Position numbers and translations under genes: made by a program. From Scheffersomyces stipitis CBS 6054 (taxonomy: Eukaryota > Ascomycota > Pichiomycetes > Serinales > Debaryomycetaceae): DNA of 64,000 nucleotides. The stretch lies in contig NC_009046.1 in the NCBI RefSeq assembly GCF_000209165.1, forward strand, positions 620,001 to 684,000, read 5' to 3'. Within the stretch, counting starts at the first letter, position 1; each line of letters begins with the position of its first letter. Positions 41,167 to 51,592 of this stretch are shown here, in pieces. The notes under the pieces are model-generated. The model ran no database searches, was not told the origin of the DNA, and was given only the letters and a program-made list of their open reading frames with translations.

Positions 41167-42355
41167 ATGGTATGTCCTCTTTTCATTCCTTCTATGACTC
41201 TATATGCTAACTTCTCAGCAACATGGAATCAAGAGAGTTTCACTCTCTGCCGAGGCCAAGAGGCTCAAGCTTGAAAAGGATAAATCCAAGATTGCCCACT
41301 ACAAGCAATTGACAGAAAATATCTTCTCGTTAAGAAACCTACAGACTTATACGGTTGAATCTCTAAAAGAAACCACCCAGATTCTCCAAATCAATCCTGA
41401 GTTCTACACAATGTGGAACTATCGTCGTGAAATATTTGAGCATTTAAAGAACAACATACCTGTAGAAGACTATGCTCAACTCATGGACAACGATTTAAAG
41501 ATGTTGATGGTGATCTTGAAGCGATTCCCCAAAGTGTACTGGATATGGAACCACCGTAGATGGTGCTTGTTTGAGCTAGTCAAGATCAACAGAGTAGACT
41601 GGCAGTATGAATATGCTGTGGTTTCAAAATTGTTGGAGTTAGACAGTCGTAACTACCATGGGTGGCAGTATAGACGGTTTGTCGTCCAAAATATGCAAAT
41701 CCAGGCTACCACCAAAGCAGCACCAGCATCTAAGAATGAAGAGAGCTTGGTTGTGCTTGGTATAAACATTGAAGAATTCAAATACACCACATCAAAAATC
41801 AACAAGAACTTCTCCAACTTCTCTGCATGGCACAACCGTAGCACATTGATTCCTAAGATATATAACTTATATCTCCAATTGGAAGCACCCTCTGAAAAGC
41901 TGCCTGATGTATACGATATATTCAAACTGCCTCGTTCCATTTTGACTCATGAGTTGGAATTGATCAAGACGGGAATGTATATGGACTCAGAAGATACGTC
42001 AATCTGGCTCTACATGTGGTGGCTATTGACGGAAAAGTTCTTTACTGATGAGTTGCGCAAAGAGGATGGTGCCTACCTTGCTGTATTGGAAGAACAACTT
42101 GCGAACGTAGAAGAATTGAATGAACTTGAAAAGAGTGATCATATCTACCATTGGGACAATTGCTGGTGTCTAAAGACTATCATACTTGTGAAGGGTTTGA
42201 TACAACAGGAACATGTAAAAACCAACAAAAGCTCTGCCTTGTTGACGCAAGATATAAAGAACCATATACAAGCACTTATCGAAATCGATCCATTGAGAAA
42301 GGGCAAATACTTGGATCAACTTGAAGGGAAAGCAAGTATAATTCCGATTCTTTAG
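41167..42355 (+). CDS. BET4: Rab geranylgeranyltransferase alpha subunit Bet4, first exon is the ATG only
   Basis: Exons 41167-41169 (ATG) and 41219-42355, 379 residues. Splicing gives M-Q-H-G-I-K-R, matching the conserved HGIKR start of the family. Prenyltransferase alpha repeats are visible: NPEFYTMWNYRRE, FPKVYWIWNHRRW, DSRNYHGWQYRRF and NFSNFSAWHNRST. It pairs with Bet2 to prenylate Ypt/Rab GTPases. An ATG inside the intron (41204) is in frame and would give M-L-T-S-Q-Q-H without splicing, but the clear GTATGT, TGCTAAC and CAG signals favour splicing. I recall that S. cerevisiae BET4 also has a 5' intron. Confidence 0.93.
41170..41218 (+). other. BET4 intron (49 nt)
   Basis: GTATGT directly follows the ATG; TGCTAAC 41205-41211; acceptor TCAG ending at 41218. 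Only six to seven bases separate branch site and acceptor. Confidence 0.87.
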
Positions 42356-42990
42356 AGGATAATATACATTTGTTAACGTTCAAAGAGCGAGAACTGTCCG
42401 TTGCTTGCGACACAAGTAACATCAGGATCGTTGCCATCTAAGGTTCTCACGTCCATAAGAACTCCTCTTATTTGCCTTCCATCTAGCAAATCATAGGGCT
42501 AGCCACTTCATTATTTCAAGGCTCATATTGTTTCTTGATGTTCAACTTTTCCTTCTTTGTCTACTTCTGAGTAGTCATTAGTGTTTGGTTAAATACCAAT
42601 CTTTCTGTTCTAGGTGCTGAACAGAATAGTTCATATTACGGTCAACCACGAAAAGTCAAATAATTTTACGGATTTCCTTCGCAGATTTGGTGGTCAATTC
42701 CAAGAAGTTTAGCATAGTTTGGTCTCTACAATTCATACTTCCAATTGGCGGCGAATATATCAGAAAGAGGGCCTTACTATGGGTGTTGGACGGCGATTAA
42801 TATACGATTACTGGCCTACGATGCATTCAAACAATAATTCGATATTGTGCCGCCGAGACTATATGGGCTAATTATATCTACTGTACATTCTAGGTCTATT
42901 TGGTTGAATTCATCGGGTTCGTAAAAATTCGTTACTATATCTATCAGATACAATATATACGTTAGCCGAAATAGATCTGCTTCTTCTTAT
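42356..42990. other. Long convergent intergenic stretch
   Basis: 635 bases between the 3' ends of BET4 and the DUF4246 gene, longer than usual for converging genes. No frame, tRNA or repeat was recognised. Confidence 0.45.
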
Positions 42991-44658
42991 CTATTCAGCT
43001 GTTTCTTCGGCCGACAGATCGTAGTTCCAAAAGGAAAACTTCCTAGTGAAAGCAGGATCCTCGTCAAATTCGTCAAGGTCTTTGTTTCTATCCTTCATCA
43101 ACTCCTCTCGGACTTCCTGGGCTCTTTCCCAACTCACAGGAAATTCTTCGTCTGGCTTCAAATCAAGAATCTTCTTTCTGAGACTATCCGCCAAATTCTT
43201 CTTCAACTCGTTATCGTCCCACCAAGCTTTCTGCTGAGGAGGAACTTGGTCAGTAGTCACAACGACATGGTTATAGGGGTCCACAAGATAGAAACATAAT
43301 AGCTTGCGATGGCCCGGTTTCGACTTGTTCTTCAATTCAAAGGGAGCAACTTGATGCTGGAAGCAGTTGGGAGAAATGACAATTCTACCCTCGTGAGCTG
43401 TGATGCTTCCAAGCTCTCTCGTCATGACATCACCATCCTTCACACCATATATTTCTCGTGGGTAGGTATCATCACCCTGTTCGTACTTGGGGTCACCAAA
43501 ACAGGCCTTGAACTTGAGATTCGACTCAGTGATGTTCTCAACATCATAATAGTACATCACACTAGCTACTATGTCTTCATTGATAGTCCCATCCACATGC
43601 CACTTTCCACCTTCATAGCGTGGATTGTCGGGTGTTAATTCAATGTTGGAAGCCTTAACGATTACCTTCAATCTGTGAAAGTCTTGGACTAGATCAATAG
43701 TCTTGTTAGTATCAGGTCCTTCAACATACTTGGGATGGAAAGATTTTAAGTAGTTAACTTTGGAGTTCATGAGTTCCCAGAACTTTTCGCCCTTCCAAGG
43801 TTCGTCACTGTCAATGAACTCCTTAAACTTCTCCTGAAACTCTTCCTCGTACGCTTCTTCAAATGGGGGAATGTCTATTCTAAAATACGGCTTGGAAGCG
43901 TACCTTGATAAACAAAAGTTCAAACCTGGTACTACAGCATTGAACACAGCTTGGATATCCTTATAGAGAGAAGCATATTTAGTTGGGTGCAAATTGTTAA
44001 TGTAGGACTTGAACTCAAACGTATCCGTTTCATGATTGATTCTCAATAAGGAAGGCAACCACTGAAACTTATGGGAAGTTCCATACTTTCCCACCCACTT
44101 CTTAACCTTGTGGATTTCGTCAGAGTACTCATGCAATTGCACCACGGACTTTTTTGCATCTGCGTATGTAGGAGTTGCACTATACTCAAGGGGGAACAAG
44201 GAAGGATGGATAAGATCAACCACCTTGTTGCCTGTATGAGGATGATAGTCCGGCTTATCTCCAAAAGACAGTTGTAGATTTTTCAATTCTGAACTAAGTC
44301 TGAGCTTCAAATCAGGATCAATGGCCGTGTCGGAAAATACGATCTTGTCGTCGCAGGCAATGGTGAATCCTTTTTCCTTCAAACCTGGATACTCGGATTC
44401 GACATTGTCATACCATTCCAACTCGGCAAACACATAGTCGATGATTTCATCAATCAACTGCGTCTTGTCAGAGTAGCAATCCTTGATTTCCTGCTTCCAT
44501 TGAGAAGCAATCGATTCGTCCTTGTACTGAGATTTCCATTGAGGCTTCTCCCGGATAGAGTTGGAGATGTCGACAATCAACCATTCGTCCTTGCTGCGTG
44601 GTAAGGGCAAAATGGCTGTGAAGGATTCCAACCAAGGATGGGCAAAGGGAGAAGTCAT
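42991..44658 (-). CDS. DUF4246 family protein, probable Fe(II)/2-oxoglutarate-type oxygenase fold
   Basis: 555 residues, start MTSPFAHPWLESFTAILPLPRSKDEW, as in the fungal DUF4246 (PF14033) family. In the C-terminal half GGKWHVDGT gives H354-x-D356, followed by VASVMYYYDVENITESNLKF and GRIVISPNCFQHQVAPF with H435, and GHRKLLCFYLVDP with R451, sixteen residues on. This H-x-D...H...R order and spacing is that of 2-oxoglutarate oxygenases: two His and one Asp bind iron, Arg binds the co-substrate. Family biochemistry is not established to my knowledge. No targeting signal was seen. It converges with BET4. Confidence 0.75.
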   Translation of the reverse strand: MTSPFAHPWLESFTAILPLPRSKDEWLIVDISNSIREKPQWKSQYKDESIASQWKQEIKDCYSDKTQLIDEIIDYVFAELEWYDNVESEYPGLKEKGFTIACDDKIVFSDTAIDPDLKLRLSSELKNLQLSFGDKPDYHPHTGNKVVDLIHPSLFPLEYSATPTYADAKKSVVQLHEYSDEIHKVKKWVGKYGTSHKFQWLPSLLRINHETDTFEFKSYINNLHPTKYASLYKDIQAVFNAVVPGLNFCLSRYASKPYFRIDIPPFEEAYEEEFQEKFKEFIDSDEPWKGEKFWELMNSKVNYLKSFHPKYVEGPDTNKTIDLVQDFHRLKVIVKASNIELTPDNPRYEGGKWHVDGTINEDIVASVMYYYDVENITESNLKFKACFGDPKYEQGDDTYPREIYGVKDGDVMTRELGSITAHEGRIVISPNCFQHQVAPFELKNKSKPGHRKLLCFYLVDPYNHVVVTTDQVPPQQKAWWDDNELKKNLADSLRKKILDLKPDEEFPVSWERAQEVREELMKDRNKDLDEFDEDPAFTRKFSFWNYDLSAEETAE

Positions 44659-45900
44659 TCAGGAAAAATTGGTTCAATGGGAAAACTGGCGATATTTCGA
44701 GCAGTCAGTTTAGGGCAAAAGGACAATAAAGAAATCTTAGGATGGGGTCGCTACTATTCGCAATTGCTGGTTACTACGATGATCTAGAAGAGAAGACAGT
44801 CTTGGTTATACTTTTGATACAGAAGAGAAGAAGGCTGTAAATTGAATAGAATTCTGAAAAGTGGAGTTACAATATGCTGGTGAAAGGTCTTGCCTAGAAG
44901 GAGGTCACCAGACCATAACTCCTTTTCAGAACATTTGCAGGACCAATCGGCTTAATGCCTTTACTGAACAATGAGAGCAAGTCTCGTGATTCCCCTTTCT
45001 AGCAGATTTGCTGGAAGCCACGAATTCCGCGTTCTGGTTTCTGCTTGCATGGGGATCGTTTGGTCCCTGATGTTTGTCTCTGGTTTGGCTTGATGAGTCG
45101 ATGAAATCTTACCCCACATTTTTTTGCGATGCGCTTTGATTGCGACTTGCCTGTAGTTTCAGTTTATATGGCGCAACTAAAATAGCAGTTCCTAATGTAA
45201 GCAGATTCACGCCTGTATTCGTTTTCTAACAACGAACCAACACAAGGTTGACTCGGCTCAGACAACGTGACTGAAAATATTCTAGCGATGTTGGTTAATT
45301 GTCAGCGATCTGTCAATTGTAATTTGAATCGGGAAGACAATCTACCACATATTGGTGCACCTGTGCAGACTTCGGTAAGTTCTACACCAAGAAAGGATAG
45401 ATTCTCGTATTCTTATCCTTTTGCGTGATTGCAATTCTTGGTACAGCCATAGAAAAGGCTGGTTTGAAACAGGGGCTCTCGATTTCTTCAATTAAAAGCG
45501 ACGAGTCTGTAAATCTTTGGTAGAATTGAGTTGAAAATTGCCTATTTCGCTCTATTATGGCATTTCTTGAGACAAAAAAATAAGGCTAGGGCTGCCGTTC
45601 GACTAGCATTAACACATAATTAGTGTTTCGTCTATCCCGATATGTAGGAGATTATCCCAGCTAGTAGTGACTCTAGCTAAGTCCTTTAGGGGCTGGGTGT
45701 AGATTTGCAATCGCCAAAGTTTCCCTTTGTGGAAGCATAAGGACAAGATAAGACGCAGAATTTTTTGCACCTATAATAAAACAGTTCGGAAAAAGTTCCA
45801 GAATTGTATAAATATCTGCCGAAGTTCCTATAGTAAATTTGTATTCTTTCTTGATTATCATTCAAACGGAAATACCTCCACTGCTTTCCTCCCTTCAACA
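44659..45900. promoter_or_regulatory. 1.24-kb divergent region upstream of the pheromone gene
   Basis: Contains TATAAATA at 45807-45814, 87 bp before the pheromone ATG. A convincing Mcm1 (CC-N6-GG) site was not found by eye. No other gene was seen. Confidence 0.45.
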
Positions 45901-46422
45901 ATGCATTTACGTTCCACTGCCATCTTGTCTGCTGTCGTGTTCACCTCAGTTGCTCTTTCTGCTCCTACTTCAGGACAGAACATCGACATCGACTTTCCTG
46001 ATGAATCTATTGCAGGTGCAATTCCTCTTTCTTATGACTTAGTTCCAATTATTGGTTCTTATCAAGGACAAAATGTCATTCTTATTGTCAACAGTACCAT
46101 TGCTGCTGCCTCAGAAGCTGCTGCTTCAGAAGGCAAGTCTAAGAGAGATGCCAACGCCTGGCATTGGACCAGTTACGGCGTCTTCGAACCTGGTAAAAGA
46201 GACGCCAACGCTAATGCAGCCCCATGGCATTGGACCAGTTACGGTGTTTTTGAGCCTGGAAAGAGAGACGCTAATGCCGACGCAGCCCCATGGCATTGGA
46301 CCAGCTACGGTGTTTTTGAACCTGGCAAGAGAGATGCTAATGCTGATGCTTCTCCATGGCACTGGACTAGTTACGGTGTCTTCGAGCCAGGTAAGAGAGA
46401 AGAAATAAAGAATACCGCTTGA
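45901..46422 (+). CDS. MFalpha: Alpha-type mating pheromone precursor, four peptide copies
   Basis: 173 residues from ATG 45901. The signal peptide is about 1-20 (HLRSTAILSAVVFTSVALSA). The pro-region has one N-glycosylation site (VNST). Four identical copies of WHWTSYGVFEPG lie at 46159-46194, 46225-46260, 46291-46326 and 46357-46392. Each is preceded by Lys-Arg (Kex2 site) and a run of X-Ala/X-Pro dipeptides (DANA; DANANAAP; DANADAAP; DANADASP) suited to Ste13 trimming. The terminal KR plus EEIKNTA suggests Kex1 trimming of the peptide C-terminus. Expressed by alpha cells; ligand of Ste2. Differences among repeats are mostly synonymous, showing selection on the peptide. Confidence 0.96.
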   Translation: MHLRSTAILSAVVFTSVALSAPTSGQNIDIDFPDESIAGAIPLSYDLVPIIGSYQGQNVILIVNSTIAAASEAAASEGKSKRDANAWHWTSYGVFEPGKRDANANAAPWHWTSYGVFEPGKRDANADAAPWHWTSYGVFEPGKRDANADASPWHWTSYGVFEPGKREEIKNTA

Positions 46423-46770
46423 ACTGACTGGCTAGTTAAAATGCTGAACTTCCTTGGTGCTATACTTCAAAGCAATTTATTCAATTCAATTTTTTTAAAC
46501 AGCGGTTTCAAATTTTTCAAATATCTCTATTTAATTTCATCTTTTTAAAAAACAAAAAGAATTTCTTTCTTCTTTAATTCTTCTGGCCCTTTCTTTAGTT
46601 ACGGATAGCACTTGTGAATAATAAATAATGTCTTACGCTTGAAACTTTTTTTTGCAATCATTTAGTCCTGCATTCTCTCCAAAAATATATGCACTGAAAA
46701 ATATTTGAGAAGAGCATCTAAAGATTTAGTTTAAGAATTATCTTCTTCGAACAGAAAACCGAATATCAAC
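46423..46770. promoter_or_regulatory. Intergenic with RRPE-like box upstream of NOP9
   Basis: TGAAAAATATTT at 46695-46706 resembles the RRPE element of ribosome-biogenesis genes, 65-76 bp before the NOP9 start. The rest is AT-rich 3' flank of the pheromone gene. Confidence 0.45.
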
Positions 46771-48906
46771 ATGGCCAAGACGAAGTCCAGAGGTAGAAGA
46801 GTCGAAAAGAGTGCTGATAAGCTTGAAAAGAAGGCTCAGTCTCTTTTCGAAGATACCAAGTCCACTGGCGAAGAAGGCGGAGATGACAGTAACGAAATCG
46901 ATGCCTCATTGAAAAGTCCATTTTTCGGTTTAGTAGATTCCAACGAATTGGACTACTTCAAACAAGCAGAGTCAACATTGAACGTAAATGCGTTTGATAG
47001 TGACGAAGATCGTGAAGGGTTCATTAGATCTGTTTTGGAAGAAGCCAGAGGAAAGGAATTGAAATTGGTCACCAACCAGATCTGTTCCAAGTTGATGGAA
47101 AGATTGATTTTGTTTGCTAGCGATAGACAATTGAAAAACATATTTGGCCAGTTTTCGGGACATTTTGTAGCATTGGCCCATCATAAATACTCTTCCCATG
47201 TATTGGAAACTTTGTTGGTGAGATCTGCTGCCTTGATCGAAAAGGAGTTGATCCATGATGACAGCAGTCAAAATGAAGAGGAACGGGAAGAACAGGAAGA
47301 AGGAGAAGTGACAGATCCTATGGAAGGTTTGTTCATCAAGATGGTTGACGAATTCAAGCCTCATTTGCAAGGAATGTTGGAACACCAATACTCATCGCAT
47401 GTTCTCCGTTTGCTTATCTTGATTTTGGCAGGTAAGGAATTACCTTCTACAACTACTTCCAACTCTACCTTGAGATCGAAAAAGTCCAAGATCGCCAGAA
47501 AAATGATTGAAATAAAAGATAACCAAGACTTCAACAAGTCATTCCAGACACCATCCTCGTTCAAGATTCAACTAAGAGAACTCTGTAATTCCGTAAGCAA
47601 CAACCAAAATAGCAAACGTATGAGAGAACTTGCTATACACAAGATCGCATCTCCAGTTTTGCAATTACTTATTCAAGTTGAAGGCTTGGTTGATAGAGAT
47701 AGAACCTTCTGGCACTTGATATTCTTAAAGGATTCGGAAGACAAGAACTCTCAAGAAGAAGCCTTCGTGGAATACTTGTTGTCTGACTCTGTTGGTTCTC
47801 ATTTCTTGGAAGCAACTATCAAGAATGACGGTGCCAGAATCAAATACATTGAAAGATTATACAAGTTATACATGGAGGATAGAATCTTAAAGTTAGCAAA
47901 GAGATCGACTACCGGTGTTTATATCATCCAAGCCTTGTTGTTCAAGTTGAAACCAGTGGACGTTGAACACATTCTTGATGAAATCATTCCCGAGTTGTCC
48001 AATTTGATTTCCATTTCCGAGAACCAAAACTTAGACTTAGGTCAGAGATTAATAGATGCGTCCATCTCCAGAGGTAACTACAGAAGAGATGAGATCATCG
48101 AGCAATTGTTCTTGAAGTTTGCTCCTAACTACAATGTCCAAGATCCACAACTCAAAACCACCTCCGAGTTCATCGAAAACGTCTTGCAATTGACAGGCTC
48201 AACTTTGGGGAATACTCGTGACGACTGGCCAACGGCAGAAGAAAGAAGAAGATCATTTTTCTTGGAAAAGTTGATGGAATACGACTACAAGTTCGTGATA
48301 TGTGTGTGGTATAACTTCTTGGCTTTGCCAGTAGAAAGATTCATCCAGATGTGTTTCCACGGCGTTTTTTCTCATATTGTAGAACGTGCTTTAGTGGTTA
48401 TACCATCTTCTGAAGGTGAACCAAAGCCCGTTTTGATTCTCAGAAAGAGGGTTTTGAATCTTTTTAAAGATCAAATTGTCAACATGTCGTGCAACTCTTA
48501 CGGATCCCACATCGTTGATGCATTGTGGAACTTTTCTGTGTTGTTACCTATGTATAAGGATAGAATTGGCACGGAATTGCAGGGAGACTCGCATAAGGTC
48601 AAGGAAAGTACCTACGGTAGATTGGTGTGGAAGAACTGGTCCATGGAATTGTTTGTTAGAAAGAAGTACGACTGGAAGTCGTTGATCAAGCAACAAGAGC
48701 AGGCATACTATGGTGTGAATGACGAAAATGGAACCACTTCAAGAGTCAAAAAACCAATTGAATTGAAGATGGAAAAATTGGCTGAAGAAAGGAGGTTGCG
48801 TGAAGAAGCCGCAGCTAAGTCTGAAAGTGGCTACAAGAGACGACACGAAGATGATAACGAGGATGACTACGCTAAAAAACAGAAGCTTAGAGGTCGTAGA
48901 AGATAG
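46771..48906 (+). CDS. NOP9: Nucleolar Pumilio-like protein Nop9
   Basis: 711 residues. The basic N-terminus (KTKSRGRRVEK) is followed by PUF-like repeats across the protein: QICSKLMERLILFASDRQ, HHKYSSHVLETLL, EHQYSSHVLRLLI, DSVGSHFLEATI, KRSTTGVYIIQALL, FHGVFSHIVERAL and NSYGSHIVDALW. The C-terminus is charged, ending KKQKLRGRRR. It is required for 18S rRNA maturation and 40S assembly. Length is near the yeast protein (666). Internal acidic insert EEREEQEEGEVTD lies between repeats. Confidence 0.94.
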   Translation: MAKTKSRGRRVEKSADKLEKKAQSLFEDTKSTGEEGGDDSNEIDASLKSPFFGLVDSNELDYFKQAESTLNVNAFDSDEDREGFIRSVLEEARGKELKLVTNQICSKLMERLILFASDRQLKNIFGQFSGHFVALAHHKYSSHVLETLLVRSAALIEKELIHDDSSQNEEEREEQEEGEVTDPMEGLFIKMVDEFKPHLQGMLEHQYSSHVLRLLILILAGKELPSTTTSNSTLRSKKSKIARKMIEIKDNQDFNKSFQTPSSFKIQLRELCNSVSNNQNSKRMRELAIHKIASPVLQLLIQVEGLVDRDRTFWHLIFLKDSEDKNSQEEAFVEYLLSDSVGSHFLEATIKNDGARIKYIERLYKLYMEDRILKLAKRSTTGVYIIQALLFKLKPVDVEHILDEIIPELSNLISISENQNLDLGQRLIDASISRGNYRRDEIIEQLFLKFAPNYNVQDPQLKTTSEFIENVLQLTGSTLGNTRDDWPTAEERRRSFFLEKLMEYDYKFVICVWYNFLALPVERFIQMCFHGVFSHIVERALVVIPSSEGEPKPVLILRKRVLNLFKDQIVNMSCNSYGSHIVDALWNFSVLLPMYKDRIGTELQGDSHKVKESTYGRLVWKNWSMELFVRKKYDWKSLIKQQEQAYYGVNDENGTTSRVKKPIELKMEKLAEERRLREEAAAKSESGYKRRHEDDNEDDYAKKQKLRGRRR

Positions 48907-49000
48907 TCATATTTCCAGCATGTACAATAGATATTTAATAAAAGTTCTTTGTGGTATTATTTACAAGGTCTATATTTATTATAAATATGAAAGTCGTAGA

Positions 49001-51109
49001 TCATGAATTCAATTTGGTCGTAATGTAGTATTGATTTAAAGTGGATTCAGAAACCGAAGTAGGACTTTCTACAACAGGATCGAAACCAGACTGGTTCTTA
49101 GGAAATGCGATTACATCACGGATGCTTGCGCTTCCAAGTAGCATGGCACATAATCTATCGAATCCCAAGGCCAACCCAGCATGAGGAGGACATCCCATAC
49201 TCAATGCATGGAGAAGATGGCCAAACAAATCATTGTAGTTGGTGATGTTCAAGATATTCTTGAATACAAACTTCTGAAGTTCGGCATCGTGGATTCTTCT
49301 GGAGCCACCTCCTACCTCAACACCATTGATAACAAGATCGTAATGCTCACCTCTCACCTTCAAAGGCGCTGTTTCCAAAAGATCGTAGTCTTCATGTTTT
49401 GCCATTGTAAACGGATGATGGGTGGACTCGAAAGAGGTAAAGTCGTATTCAGGGAAATCATTGTTCGAACTGGAGGAAATTTCCACTGGACTAAACAACG
49501 GAAATTCAACAACCCAGGAGCCAACAAAGATAGCAGAAGTGTCCTTGACTTCGGAGATAGTTCCCAGGCTCTTGTCGTATATTTCACGATTCCACTTCTC
49601 AGGGAACTCATTAATGGCAAGCTGTCTGAATTTACCTAAAGGAGTGGGGTTTTCGTAAGGCAATTCAGCTCTAGTAGAAAAAGCAAGTATATCTCCAGCT
49701 TCCAAGTCTAAGCTTGCCTGAAGTTTGTGTTCGCTAAAGGTTGCAGCTTCAGAGAAAACTTTTTTTTCAATAAACTTCTTGTACCAGTTGGTAGCATCGT
49801 TCTCATCTTGTATCGGAATCACAATGGGTTTCCTTCTTGTATAGCTCAAAGGATCGATTAATGAACGAGGCAATTTGTATTTTCCTTTAGATGGCTCAAA
49901 AGCCTTTTTTAAGATACACGCTTCAAGCACCGGAAATTGTCCATTGTTAGTGCTTGAGGGAATGAACAATTCACTAAGGTTGACAAATTCTAACTTTGAC
50001 CGAAGGTCAGGCTTATCAATTCCATATTTGCACAAGGCATCAATGTACTTTAGTTTACCGAAATGCAAAGAAGAATTTGGTTTTGTTGAATCGAAGTCAA
50101 TAGCTTCAAGATACCCTTGTTCATTGACTCTGTAAGTAGATATATTTCTGATCCTGTTCCACACATTATGAATCAAATCTTCCACAACTACGCCGACTTG
50201 GTCGCAATTATTGACATAAGCCATTTCCAAGTCTACCTGAGTGAATTCTGGTTGTCTGTCAGCCCTCAAATCCTCGTCTCTGAAACATTTGGCAATTTGG
50301 AAGTATCTGGTGAACCCTGAGCTCATTAAAATTTGCTTATATTGCTGAGGTGACTGAGGCAAAGCATAGAATTTGTCTGGCGATCTGGTTGGTACAAGAA
50401 ATTCTCTAGCTCCCTCCGGAGTAGACTTGAAAAGAAGAGGAGTTTCTATTTCTGTGAACTCATGATTCTCGGTGAAGATATTCCTTATCAACATGGCAAC
50501 CTTGCTTCTGGTTTTCAAGGCATTCTGGTAGAATTTCGTTCTTAATTGTAAATATCTGAATTGTGGAGGTAATTGCTCCGGATTGGAATGTTTCAATTTG
50601 TCCAATCTGGCTGCATCCAAGTTAGAGGAATTGAGTATCTGTAAATTATCTACCACCAATTCCCATTCACGGGTGGCATCTCCTGGCTTCATTTTCTTAA
50701 GTTGAACGTGTCCTGTGACACTAACTGCATCTTCTACTGTTGTCGTTTTGAGCAAATCAAACAATTTGCTGCTGGTAGTCTGGGGAGTCAAGAGTATCTG
50801 GGTACAATCACCATTGGAGTCTCTGATTTCAGCAAAACTCAACTCGGGCCGGATTCTCGGCTTTCTGTTGATGTGTCCGTTTATAGTTACCTTTATCGAC
50901 TTGTCATCAAGAAATGAATCTAGTTTATAGGTCACTTTTCTTATGGAGTGGGTAGCCAATGGAAAGTCAAACTTAGCTAAAGTAAGCTCTTTGTCTGGAA
51001 GAGAAGTTGTGCTAGAGTTGCAACGGAATAAAAGGGGGTATTTCTGAATTGAGAGTCGTTTTACGGCTCCGCCAAAGAGCGGATTGCACCTGTTTATAAC
51101 TCTCAACAT
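49001..51109 (-). CDS. MSD1: Mitochondrial aspartyl-tRNA synthetase
   Basis: 702 residues. The N-terminus is basic and hydroxylated (MLRVINRCNPLFGGAVKRLSIQKYPLLFRCNSS), a plausible mitochondrial presequence. The OB-fold anticodon-binding domain follows. Class II motifs are present: EIETPLLFKSTPEGAREFLVP with QSPQQYKQ, motif 2 YFQIAKCFRDEDLRADRQPEFTQVDLEM, and motif 3 GLALGFDRLCAMLLG with IAFPKNQSGFDP. The bacterial-type insertion domain is present and divergent. It charges mitochondrial tRNA-Asp. Length is slightly above S. cerevisiae Msd1 (658). Confidence 0.95.
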   Translation of the reverse strand: MLRVINRCNPLFGGAVKRLSIQKYPLLFRCNSSTTSLPDKELTLAKFDFPLATHSIRKVTYKLDSFLDDKSIKVTINGHINRKPRIRPELSFAEIRDSNGDCTQILLTPQTTSSKLFDLLKTTTVEDAVSVTGHVQLKKMKPGDATREWELVVDNLQILNSSNLDAARLDKLKHSNPEQLPPQFRYLQLRTKFYQNALKTRSKVAMLIRNIFTENHEFTEIETPLLFKSTPEGAREFLVPTRSPDKFYALPQSPQQYKQILMSSGFTRYFQIAKCFRDEDLRADRQPEFTQVDLEMAYVNNCDQVGVVVEDLIHNVWNRIRNISTYRVNEQGYLEAIDFDSTKPNSSLHFGKLKYIDALCKYGIDKPDLRSKLEFVNLSELFIPSSTNNGQFPVLEACILKKAFEPSKGKYKLPRSLIDPLSYTRRKPIVIPIQDENDATNWYKKFIEKKVFSEAATFSEHKLQASLDLEAGDILAFSTRAELPYENPTPLGKFRQLAINEFPEKWNREIYDKSLGTISEVKDTSAIFVGSWVVEFPLFSPVEISSSSNNDFPEYDFTSFESTHHPFTMAKHEDYDLLETAPLKVRGEHYDLVINGVEVGGGSRRIHDAELQKFVFKNILNITNYNDLFGHLLHALSMGCPPHAGLALGFDRLCAMLLGSASIRDVIAFPKNQSGFDPVVESPTSVSESTLNQYYITTKLNS

Positions 51110-51592
51110 ATGATACTGTATTGGTGTATCAAAAGGACAGCCTTTTCGTATAAATGAAGATGAAAAATGTGGAAATATTATATCCTGTGTATAAAAATTA
51201 GAGTCAAACTGAGTCGATATTATTTATGCTGCACTTTTGGAGTTACGTACAGGATATTTTCTTCTACATAACTGGACTTTTTGCAACTGGTCGATATTGA
51301 GGTCTGTTAGAACGGGATTCAGTGCTGGTTAGGTTCTGTTGTGTTCTTCCATAAATATCTTCAATTCTTAACTATACTTTACATCAGCTAGATCCATGTC
51401 TATTCACTCGAATGCAGATTGACTCCATGTACGCACAGCACTTTTGTTCTGTGTAAACCCTAGTCTTTCATTGTTGCATTTCTGTCTATCAGTTTTACCA
51501 GGTAATTGAAGTATCAATGACTTGCAAGCTGTTGTCTATATTGTAATTGTTAATTTGTTTATTTGGAAGTTAAATAGAAATGGTTATACATA
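51110..51592. other. Intergenic, MSD1 promoter and MFS gene 3' flank
   Basis: A 483-bp AT-rich stretch. No gene was seen. Confidence 0.5.

Noticed and set aside
45640..45670. Possible Mcm1 site before the alpha-pheromone gene
   Set aside because: The C/G blocks are separated by eight rather than six bases, so the consensus does not fit.
46126..46362. Antisense frame across the pheromone repeats
   Set aside because: A repeat-generated shadow of the alpha-factor gene.
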